Source: Phocaeicola sp.
GTDB lineage: Bacteria > Bacteroidota > Bacteroidia > Bacteroidales > Bacteroidaceae
Reading direction: 5' to 3'
DNA: 15,059 nucleotides
Assembly (NCBI GenBank): GCA_020026225.1
Contig: JAHHQU010000052.1
Location: 1 to 15,059 of the forward strand
The notes under the pieces are model-generated. The model saw nothing but the letters and a program-made list of their open reading frames with translations. It was not told the origin of the DNA and searched no databases. Below, one piece after another: positions 1 through 6,180 of the stretch. Both the position numbers and the translations under genes were made by a program. The first letter of the stretch is position 1, and every line of letters starts with the position of its first letter.

Positions 1-370
1 TATGAAGAGGACCTAAGTCGCAGCATTCTTCTACAGCAGCAATCACTGCATCGTTGATCAACACAGAACCGCTGAATTTAGTACCTCCATGCAATACACG
101 GTGACCTACGGCCTGAATTTCGTGCAAGTCTTTTACGAAGCCATATTCTGGATCTGTCAAAACTTCCAAGATGAATTTAACACCGCTTGTGTGCTCTTTG
201 ATGTCTCTTTCGATAATTTTCTTTTCACCGTTTGGCAAAGTGAATTTCAAGAAAGAACCTGGAAGATTGATTTTTTCAATACCACCCTGTGCAAGTACCT
301 CTTTAGAGGCCATGTCAAATAATTTGTACTTGATAGATGAACTACCACAGTTAAGTACTAAGATCTTCAT
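1..370 (-). CDS. ackA: Acetate kinase, N-terminal part (cut by window edge)
   Basis: This is the first 123 codons of acetate kinase, which makes acetate and ATP from acetyl phosphate and ADP in the cytoplasm. It is the second step of the Pta-AckA overflow pathway. The start ATG is at 370 and the protein opens MKILVLNCGSSSIKYK, which contains the N-x-G-S-S-S-x-K signature of the acetokinase family's first phosphate-binding loop. Further on are GHRVLHGG (about residues 94-101), a conserved acetate kinase segment, and DLGPLH at the cut edge. The reading frame is open to base 1, so the C-terminal two thirds lie outside the window. It starts 30 bp after the pta stop on the same strand, so the two genes very probably form an operon. 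Nothing suggests that it is broken. Confidence 0.97.
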   Translation of the reverse strand, partial: MKILVLNCGSSSIKYKLFDMASKEVLAQGGIEKINLPGSFLKFTLPNGEKKIIERDIKEHTSGVKFILEVLTDPEYGFVKDLHEIQAVGHRVLHGGTKFSGSVLINDAVIAAVEECCDLGPLH

Positions 371-400
371 GATATAAAGTTATATTTTTGGATTAATGGA

Positions 401-1414
401 TTATTTCTGTTCTTTAGCTGCGATAGCCTGAGTTGCAGTGATGGCAACCATCTTGTAGATGTCTTCGATAGAGCAACCGCGAGACAAATCGTTTACAGGA
501 CGAGCGATACCCTGGAGGATAGGACCTACAGCTGTAGCATGACCCAAACGTTCAACGAGTTTGTAACCGATGTTACCAACTTCCAAACGTGGAGCTACCA
601 AAACGTTGGCCTTACCTGCGATTTCAGAACCTGGAGCTTTGCTCTGACCTACTTTTTCAACCAAAGCTGCGTCAGCCTGCAATTCGCCGTCAATCTTCAA
701 ATCTGGTGCCATTTCTTTAGCCATACCCAAAGCTTCAACTACCTTGTCTACATCTTCGTGTTTAGCTGAACCCTTAGTTGAGAAGCTCAACATGGCTACG
801 CGTGGGTCGATACCTGCAACAGCCTGTGCAGTACGAGCTGTACAAACGGCAATCTGAGCCAATTGGTTAGCATCTGGAACAGGAGTTACAGCAACGTCAC
901 CCATTACTACAACACCGTTGTCACCCAATTCAGTAGCTTTTGTAATCAACAACATAGCACCTGATACGCAAGTGATACCTGGAGCTGTTTTGATAATCTG
1001 CAATGCAGGACGCAATACGTTACCAGTTGTATTCTGAGCACCAGCCAACTGACCGTCAGCGTTACCGGCTTTGATAATCAAGCAGCCCAAGTACAATGGA
1101 TTCACAACCAATTTCTGAGCTTCTTCCATGGTCATGCCTTTTTTCTTGCGCAGTTCGCAAAGCAATTCAGCATATTCTTGTTTCTTTTCATGATTTTCTG
1201 GATCAATGATAGTGGCCTTTTCAATATTTGCCAATCCCCATTCTTTAGCAGAGTTCATGATCACTTCAGGGTTACCCAAAAGAATCAAGTCAGCTACACC
1301 ATCTGCCAATACTTGATCAGCAGCTCTTAAAGTACGTTCTTCTGTTGCTTCTGGAAGCACGATGCGCTGTTTGTTTGCTTTAGCGCGTTCAACGATTTGA
1401 CTAATTAAATCCAT
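401..1414 (-). CDS. pta: Phosphate acetyltransferase (short form)
   Basis: The enzyme converts acetyl-CoA and phosphate to acetyl phosphate and CoA in the cytoplasm and feeds acetate kinase, encoded 30 bp downstream. The chosen start at 1414 gives 337 residues opening MDLISQIVERAKANKQRIVLPE, the usual beginning of the PTA_PTB domain. An in-frame ATG at 1465 would add 17 AT-rich, unfamiliar residues and is less likely. Family segments seen include NTTGNVLRPALQIIKT (128-143), LSFSTKGSA (209-217), ADAALVEKVG (247-256), PRLEVGNIGYKL (275-286) and GPILQGIARPVNDLSRG (297-313). The length matches the short Pta class made of the catalytic domain alone, without the N-terminal DRTGG regulatory region of E. 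coli Pta. A TATTTTTG box at 1491-1498 on this strand could be its -7 element, giving a leader of roughly 70 nt. Confidence 0.96.
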   Translation of the reverse strand: MDLISQIVERAKANKQRIVLPEATEERTLRAADQVLADGVADLILLGNPEVIMNSAKEWGLANIEKATIIDPENHEKKQEYAELLCELRKKKGMTMEEAQKLVVNPLYLGCLIIKAGNADGQLAGAQNTTGNVLRPALQIIKTAPGITCVSGAMLLITKATELGDNGVVVMGDVAVTPVPDANQLAQIAVCTARTAQAVAGIDPRVAMLSFSTKGSAKHEDVDKVVEALGMAKEMAPDLKIDGELQADAALVEKVGQSKAPGSEIAGKANVLVAPRLEVGNIGYKLVERLGHATAVGPILQGIARPVNDLSRGCSIEDIYKMVAITATQAIAAKEQK

Positions 1415-1490
1415 TGTAGAAATGTTTATATTTTTAATTAAACTTTTTGTAATATTCAGTGACAAATAATAAGAATGTCTTTCAGTTCTG

Positions 1491-1498
1491 CAAAAATA
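1491..1498 (-). promoter_or_regulatory. Candidate -7 box for pta-ackA
   Basis: Read on the minus strand this is TATTTTTG, a full match to the Bacteroidetes -7 consensus TAnnTTTG. A TTTG that could act as a -33 element lies 24 bp upstream (1523-1526), slightly farther than the usual 19-21 bp. Transcription would start near 1484, about 70 nt before the pta ATG. The match is to a short motif in AT-rich DNA, so the call is tentative. Confidence 0.45.
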
Positions 1499-1624
1499 CG
1501 CAAATTTGTAATATCAACTTTGCAAAATTCTAAATATTTTTTTTCAAAGAATGTAAAAAATGCATGTTTTGGAGGATTGCCTCTAAAAACTGGGGTATTG
1601 GTAAGATAATTATAGGTGAATCTG

Positions 1625-1632
1625 TAACTTTG
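1625..1632 (+). promoter_or_regulatory. Candidate -7 box for lrgAB
   Basis: TAACTTTG matches the Bacteroidetes -7 consensus TAnnTTTG exactly. A TTG at 1598-1600 could be the -33 element, at a slightly long spacing of 24 bp. The predicted transcription start near 1639 leaves a leader of about 24 nt before the lrgA ATG at 1663. It is divergent from the candidate pta promoter. Confidence 0.5.
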
Positions 1633-1662
1633 CAACCGTTTTTCAATATAGTATTTTAAGGT

Positions 1663-2013
1663 ATGATACGTCAATGTTCCATCCTTTTTGGATGTTTAGC
1701 GTTGGGTGAATTGATTGTTTATCTTACAGGAGTTAAACTTCCTTCCAGCATCTTAGGTATGTTGCTGCTCACCCTGTTCCTGGAATTGGGTTGGGTCAAA
1801 CTTGAATGGGTTCAAGGTTTGTCCAATTTTCTTGTTGCTAACTTGGGGTTCTTTTTTGTTCCGTCGGGCGTGGCTTTAATGTTGTATTTTGATATCATCA
1901 AAGCACAGTTCTTGCCTATTGTAGTGGCCACGGTAGTTAGCACCGTTTTAGTTTTAGTAGTTACAGGTTGGGTTCATCAATTGGTTCGGAAGTATGGAGT
2001 TTTTAGAAAATAA
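1663..2013 (+). CDS. lrgA: CidA/LrgA family membrane protein
   Basis: This is a 116-residue inner-membrane protein of the CidA/LrgA family. The family was first described as holin-like or antiholin-like in Staphylococcus; later work on relatives (LrgAB in Streptococcus mutans, PftAB in Bacillus subtilis) supports pyruvate transport together with the LrgB-type partner. Four hydrophobic segments are visible, roughly residues 5-22, 28-42, 58-76 and 83-103, with a basic C-terminal tail. Family motifs are LPSSILGMLLL (26-36) and FFVPSGVALM (64-73). The last 20 bases overlap the start of lrgB in another frame, indicating translational coupling. It is divergent from pta-ackA. Family membership is clear; whether this pair affects lysis or moves metabolites cannot be read from the sequence. 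Confidence 0.9.
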   Translation: MIRQCSILFGCLALGELIVYLTGVKLPSSILGMLLLTLFLELGWVKLEWVQGLSNFLVANLGFFFVPSGVALMLYFDIIKAQFLPIVVATVVSTVLVLVVTGWVHQLVRKYGVFRK

Positions 2014-2689
2014 GTTTTTTTTGCTGGCCATCACTTTCAGTTTTTTTATGGTGGCTAAAATGATTCAGAATCGCACGGGTTGGTTATTGTTGAATCCTAT
2101 CTTATTGGCGATTGCCGCTTTGATTTGCTTTTTACAGCTGTCGGGTGTGTCGTATGAAACGTATCAAGAAGCAGGCTCCTTGGTTGAGTTCTGGCTGCGT
2201 CCCGCTGTGGTAGCCTTGGGAGTGCCCTTGTATCTTCAGCTTCGTATGATCAGAAAGCAGCTGATGCCGATTGTTCTTTCACAGTTGGCAGGTTGCTTTG
2301 TAGGATTGGTATCTGTAGTTATTATAGCTAAATTATTAGGAGCTTCTCCTGAAGTTATTATGTCATTGGCACCGAAATCGGTTACGACACCGATTGCTAT
2401 GGAAGTATCGGAAGCTGTAGGAGGAATTCCTTCTTTGACAGCTGCTGTTGTGATTGTTGTCGGCTTGTTCGGTGCTACTTGTGGATTCAAAGTGCTGCAG
2501 GTAGGAAGAGTAGGAAGTCCTATTGCACAAGGATTGTCTATGGGAACGGCTTCGCATGCGGTTGGCACTTCACGAGCTATGGAAATCAGTGGAAAGTATG
2601 GAGCTTATGCTAGCTTGGGCTTGACTTTAAATGGGATTCTTACCGCTCTGTTAGCGCCTACCATTCTACGTTTGTTGGGCTTATATTGA
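1994..2689 (+). CDS. lrgB: LrgB/CidB family membrane protein
   Basis: This is a 231-residue multi-pass inner-membrane protein that partners the LrgA-type protein encoded just before it. Conserved LrgB family blocks are present: RPAVVALGVPLYLQL (69-83), LAPKSVTTPIAMEVS (125-139) and GTASHAVGTSRAMEI (184-198). Several long hydrophobic stretches fill the rest, for example 31-49, 94-115, 146-168 and 207-229. Length and motifs match full-length family members. Its start lies inside the end of lrgA (20 bp overlap), so the two are one transcript and probably one complex. A 20-bp perfect-stem terminator follows about 70 bp after the stop. Relatives form an LrgA/LrgB pair implicated in pyruvate flux or murein hydrolase control; placement beside pta-ackA favours the metabolite view, as an inference. 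Confidence 0.92.
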   Translation: MEFLENKFFLLAITFSFFMVAKMIQNRTGWLLLNPILLAIAALICFLQLSGVSYETYQEAGSLVEFWLRPAVVALGVPLYLQLRMIRKQLMPIVLSQLAGCFVGLVSVVIIAKLLGASPEVIMSLAPKSVTTPIAMEVSEAVGGIPSLTAAVVIVVGLFGATCGFKVLQVGRVGSPIAQGLSMGTASHAVGTSRAMEISGKYGAYASLGLTLNGILTALLAPTILRLLGLY

Positions 2690-2761
2690 ATCTCACAGCA
2701 CTGCAGTTGCTGTAAAAGTTCTATTTCTAATTCAGTCGCAGTAGATGGTATACTGTACGTG

Positions 2762-2811
2762 AAAAGCAGTTATTAACAGGTATGTGAAACCTGTTAATAA
2801 CTGCTTTTTTT
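2762..2811 (+). terminator. Strong intrinsic terminator after lrgB
   Basis: A perfect 20-bp stem (2762-2781 with 2789-2808) encloses a 7-nt loop and runs into a T tract ending at 2811. It lies about 70 bp after the lrgB stop. On the other strand the hairpin is followed by only four T residues, so it could also weakly terminate transcription from cdaA, whose stop is about 115 bp away. Confidence 0.9.
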
Positions 2812-2924
2812 ATTTGTGTGTCAGTGAGTTATGCTTGTTGAAATAGATGTGGAAATGGATTGTGCCGACCATTTCCTTCAACTTTTGCACCGTTAGTCTG
2901 TTTGGGTTGATCAGGAAATCAGCT

Positions 2925-3701
2925 TCAATTTCGTTTATCGGTAAGCATGCGTTCCAATTCTTCGGCTGTCAGCTTAAGATAGAATTCTCCTTGGTAAGCA
3001 ATGGAAATGCCTCCCGTTTCTTCCGATACGATTACTGCAATGGCATCTGTTTCTTGAGATACCCCTAAAGCGGCACGGTGTCTCAACCCTAATTCTTTCG
3101 GAATGTTCAACTTATGGGATACCGGTAAGATGCATCCGGCTGCTTTGATTCGTTTATTGCTAATTATCATTGCCCCGTCATGGAGAGGACTGTTCTTAAA
3201 GAAGATATTTTCAATCAGCCGTTGGTTGATATTGGCATCAATCACATCACCTGTGTGTACGATCTCATCGAGCGGGAATCCTTTTTCAATAACGATCAAA
3301 GCTCCTACTTTGCCTTTGCTCATGCTCAAGCAAGCCATTACAATCGGCATGATATCTTCTTTATTCGTCGCTTTCTGCTTGTTCCCTTTTAAGAAACGAA
3401 ATAAACTGCTGCTGTGGTGACGTGATCCTAAGGTCAGTAGGAAATGACGTATCTCGTCCTGGAAAAGTACAATCAGCGCGATGACTCCTACGCTGACTAA
3501 TTTATCAAATATTGAGCCGAGCAATCGCATCTGCAAGACTTGAGAAACGATAATCCAAATGACGATGAATACGAGGATTCCTGTAAAGACATTGATGGAG
3601 CCGGATGACTTCATGAGCTTGTATATCTTATAAAGCAGGTAAGCCACCAATAAGATGTCTAATACATCTTTCAGACTGAGTATATGAAGATCGAAAGGCA
3701 T
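2925..3701 (-). CDS. cdaA: Membrane diadenylate cyclase (CdaA/DacA type)
   Basis: It makes cyclic di-AMP from two ATP; c-di-AMP controls potassium and osmolyte balance and cell-wall integrity in bacteria that have it. The 258-residue protein has three N-terminal membrane segments (about 12-30, 36-56 and 66-84) followed by a cytoplasmic DAC (DisA_N) domain. The catalytic motifs are visible: DGA within SPLHDGAMII (171-180) and RHR within GLRHRAALGVS (205-215), followed by SEETGGIS (226-233). This architecture and length are those of CdaA. It starts 23 bp after the folP stop and is very likely co-transcribed with it. In Firmicutes cdaA usually sits with cdaR and glmM; neither is in this window. 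Confidence 0.95.
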   Translation of the reverse strand: MPFDLHILSLKDVLDILLVAYLLYKIYKLMKSSGSINVFTGILVFIVIWIIVSQVLQMRLLGSIFDKLVSVGVIALIVLFQDEIRHFLLTLGSRHHSSSLFRFLKGNKQKATNKEDIMPIVMACLSMSKGKVGALIVIEKGFPLDEIVHTGDVIDANINQRLIENIFFKNSPLHDGAMIISNKRIKAAGCILPVSHKLNIPKELGLRHRAALGVSQETDAIAVIVSEETGGISIAYQGEFYLKLTAEELERMLTDKRN

Positions 3702-3724
3702 ATAGTGTTTTTTTATAGAGTTGG

Positions 3725-4588
3725 TTATTCTTCAGGCTGTTTCATTCCTTTCAGTGCAGCAAATATTTTGACGGCTTCCATGGCTTCCTTTACATCATGG
3801 ACGCGTAAAATATTGGCTCCTTTTGACAAAGCGACTGTATTTAGAACAGAAGTTCCATTCAATGCATCTTCAGGGCTTCCTCCCAATAATTTATAAATCA
3901 TGGACTTACGGGAAATTCCTACCAGTATAGGGAGCTCAAAAATAGTGAATTCATTCATCTTTTCCATGAGCTCATAGTTGTGGGCTAAGGTTTTCCCGAA
4001 TCCGAATCCTGGGTCTAAAATCAAGTCTTTTGCTCCCAAGTCACGCAAGCGTTGTACTTTCGCGGAGAAGTAATAAAGGATTTCCTTTATGATATTGTCA
4101 TAGTGAGGATTGACTTGCATGTTTTGTGGACTACCTTGCATGTGCATCATGATGTATGGAACACCGAGCTGGGCTACCGTAGCAAACATTCGTTCATCCA
4201 TCATCCCTGCAGCGATGTCATTGATAATGGTTACGCCGTATTCCTCCACACACATCTTTGCCACATCGGCACGGAAAGTATCAACGGAAAGTACCGCTTT
4301 AGGAAAATTTTCATTGATAACCTTCAGGGCTTTGCGCAGGCGGCTCATCTCTTCTTCTGTAGAAATATGTTCTGCATTGGGGCGTGAAGAATATGCACCT
4401 AAATCGATAATGCTTCCTCCTTCGTCTAAAATCTGTTGGCATCGGCTGATGATTTCTTCCTCTGTCTGCTTTCGGCTGCCAGAGTAGAAAGAATCTGGAG
4501 TGACGTTCAAGATTCCCATGACACGTGGGTAGTCTAAATCCATAAGGTGCCCGTTCACATTAATATATTTTGCAATCGTATTTGTCAT
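3725..4588 (-). CDS. folP: Dihydropteroate synthase
   Basis: It condenses 6-hydroxymethyl-dihydropterin diphosphate with p-aminobenzoate to give dihydropteroate in folate synthesis, and is the sulfonamide target. The 287-residue TIM-barrel protein shows the family motifs in order: GILNVTPDSF (25-34), IDLGAYSSRPNA (61-72), SVDTF (101-105), INDIAAG (122-128), DPGFGFGKT (192-200), GISRKSM (224-230) and RVHDV (262-266). The loop after the second strand reads RPNA where most homologues have RPGA. The start at 4588 places the first motif at the usual distance from the N-terminus. It leads a two-gene unit with cdaA and diverges from murF. A TACCTTTG box at 4614-4621 could be its promoter. Confidence 0.97.
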   Translation of the reverse strand: MTNTIAKYINVNGHLMDLDYPRVMGILNVTPDSFYSGSRKQTEEEIISRCQQILDEGGSIIDLGAYSSRPNAEHISTEEEMSRLRKALKVINENFPKAVLSVDTFRADVAKMCVEEYGVTIINDIAAGMMDERMFATVAQLGVPYIMMHMQGSPQNMQVNPHYDNIIKEILYYFSAKVQRLRDLGAKDLILDPGFGFGKTLAHNYELMEKMNEFTIFELPILVGISRKSMIYKLLGGSPEDALNGTSVLNTVALSKGANILRVHDVKEAMEAVKIFAALKGMKQPEE

Positions 4589-4613
4589 AATTGAGAAGCT
4601 GTTTTTATCCTTG

Positions 4614-4621
4614 CAAAGGTA
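4614..4621 (-). promoter_or_regulatory. Candidate -7 box for folP-cdaA
   Basis: On the minus strand this reads TACCTTTG, an exact match to the Bacteroidetes -7 consensus TAnnTTTG. The predicted start is near 4607, about 19 nt before the folP ATG. No clear -33 element is visible at the expected distance. Confidence 0.5.
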
Positions 4622-4667
4622 AGTACAATTAATGTATTTATTCGTCTTTATAGAATGAATTTTACAC

Positions 4668-4675
4668 TATCTTTG
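4668..4675 (+). promoter_or_regulatory. Candidate -7 box for murF
   Basis: TATCTTTG matches the TAnnTTTG consensus exactly and would start transcription near 4682, leaving a leader of about 20 nt before the murF ATG at 4702. The -33 region is weak. It is divergent from the folP candidate promoter in a 113-bp gap. Confidence 0.5.
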
Positions 4676-4701
4676 CCATTGACATTAAAATAGATAGAAA
4701 A

Positions 4702-5994
4702 ATGGATATTGCTACTCTTTATACTTATTTCCTGGAATGTGGTGAGGTAACGACCGATAGCCGTCATTGTCCGGAGGGTTCATTGTTTGTAGCCTTGAAA
4801 GGGGCAACCTTCAACGGAAATGCTTTTGCCGTACAGGCTCTTAAACAGGGGTGTAAATATGCGGTCATTGATGAAGCGGAATATGCGGACCCAAACAATC
4901 CTCGGTTATTGTTGGTTGATGATTGTTTGAAAACGTTGCAAGCATTGGCCAATTACCATCGTCGCAAGTTAGGAACTCGCATGATTGGTGTTACAGGTAC
5001 GAATGGTAAGACGACTACCAAAGAACTGATAGCTGCTGTATTGATGGAGAAATACAAGGTCTTGTATACTCAAGGCAATTTCAATAACCATATCGGTGTT
5101 CCTCTTACTTTGTTGAAACTGACCAAGGAACATGGCCTGGCGGTTATAGAGATGGGAGCCAACCATCCTGGAGAAATCAAGACGCTGGTTCAGATTGCTG
5201 AACCTGACTGCGGAATCATAACCAATGTCGGTAAAGCCCATTTAGAAGGCTTCGGCTCATTGGAAGGGGTGATTCGAACGAAAGGAGAATTGTATGATTT
5301 CTTACGTCTCAAGTCGGAAGGTGTCGTATTCTTGCAGAATGAAAATCCGTATCTGAACGGGATTGTAGGTGAATTGAAGACTGTGCGTTACGGTCAGACC
5401 CCTGGTCTGTATGTAAGTGGAAGGGTGGTTTCCTGCAAACCTTTTTTAGCATACGAATGGACAGCAGAAGGAAAGACGTACCAAGTACAGACTCACCTGA
5501 TCGGTTCGTATAATTTGGATAATGCTTTGGCTGCTACTGCAATCGGACGTTATTTTGGAATAGATTGTGGACAGATTTGCCATGCACTTTCTACTTATGA
5601 ACCTCATAATAACCGTTCGCAACTTACGGTGACAGCCGACAATCGTTTGATAGTGGATGCCTATAATGCGAATCCGACCAGTATGATGGCTGCCCTTGAA
5701 AACTTCAAATTGATTGAGGCTCCTCATAAAATGGTTATTTTGGGTGATATGAAAGAATTAGGTACAGGTAGCAAGGAGGAGCATCAGAAAATTGTGAATT
5801 TCTTGAGAACTTGTTCATTTGAACGTATCGTATTGGTAGGAAGTGAATTCGCTTCTACAGATTCTTCTTTTGAATGCTATCCCGATACGTTAGTCTTGAC
5901 AGAAATGTTGCGAAAGGAGAAACCGAAAGATTGGCTTATCTTGATAAAAGGTTCCAATAGCATGAAGTTGAGTGCTTTGCAGGATATCTTATAA
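4702..5994 (+). CDS. murF: UDP-MurNAc-tripeptide--D-alanyl-D-alanine ligase
   Basis: MurF adds the D-Ala-D-Ala dipeptide to UDP-MurNAc-tripeptide with ATP, completing the cytoplasmic peptidoglycan precursor. The 430-residue protein has the three-domain Mur ligase layout. The N-terminal substrate domain contains TTDSRHCPEGSLFVALKG (17-34). The central ATPase domain has the P-loop GVTGTNGKTTTKE (96-108), GNFNNHIGVPLTLL (125-138) and EMGANHPGEI (150-159). The C-terminal domain has HNNRSQ (302-307), VDAYNANPTSM (318-328) and ILGDMKELG (346-354). VDAYNANP and the GANHPGEI block distinguish MurF from MurC, MurD and MurE. Here it stands alone with its own candidate promoter and terminator instead of sitting in a dcw cluster. 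The length is normal and no defects are seen. Confidence 0.97.
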   Translation: MDIATLYTYFLECGEVTTDSRHCPEGSLFVALKGATFNGNAFAVQALKQGCKYAVIDEAEYADPNNPRLLLVDDCLKTLQALANYHRRKLGTRMIGVTGTNGKTTTKELIAAVLMEKYKVLYTQGNFNNHIGVPLTLLKLTKEHGLAVIEMGANHPGEIKTLVQIAEPDCGIITNVGKAHLEGFGSLEGVIRTKGELYDFLRLKSEGVVFLQNENPYLNGIVGELKTVRYGQTPGLYVSGRVVSCKPFLAYEWTAEGKTYQVQTHLIGSYNLDNALAATAIGRYFGIDCGQICHALSTYEPHNNRSQLTVTADNRLIVDAYNANPTSMMAALENFKLIEAPHKMVILGDMKELGTGSKEEHQKIVNFLRTCSFERIVLVGSEFASTDSSFECYPDTLVLTEMLRKEKPKDWLILIKGSNSMKLSALQDIL

Positions 5995-6121
5995 GATTGG
6001 AATAGGGGCATTTTTCTAGGTATATCCAAACAGAATGAACCTGCTACTGCAATGATGGACAAGGAAAGTTTGTTATTCATGCGATGAATCATCCGTTGAA
6101 TGAAACTTTGGGCATACAAAT

Positions 6122-6170
6122 AAGAAAGGCGTCTTGATTACCCATTTGGGTATCAAGACGCCTTTCTTTT
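6122..6170. terminator. Bidirectional terminator between murF and the GH20 genes
   Basis: A 17-bp perfect stem (6122-6138 with 6152-6168) continues through a one-base bulge into four more pairs with a 4-nt ATTT loop. T-rich sequence follows on the plus strand and A-rich sequence precedes it, so it can end transcription from murF on one side and from the convergent GH20 operon on the other. It begins about 130 bp after murF and ends about 10 bp from the GH20 stop. Confidence 0.9.
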
Positions 6171-6180
6171 CCTGTATCGG

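Noticed and set aside
1415..1465. Upstream in-frame ATG that would extend Pta by 17 residues.
   Set aside because: The extra residues are AT-rich and not part of the family, and the homologous N-terminus begins at MDLISQIVERAK.
2810..2924. Minus-strand open frame continuing past the cdaA stop in the +1 frame, ending with TAA at 2812-2810.
   Set aside because: It has 54 codons without a stop but no good start codon, and part of it merely overlaps cdaA. No recognisable frameshift signal is present at the cdaA stop and the cdaA domain is complete without it.
5877..6119. An 80-codon minus-strand frame with a hydrophobic opening, overlapping the 3' end of murF.
   Set aside because: It is largely antisense to murF, is preceded by a strong terminator rather than a promoter, and resembles no known protein. 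The 126 bp between murF and the hairpin may hold decayed sequence but nothing identifiable.
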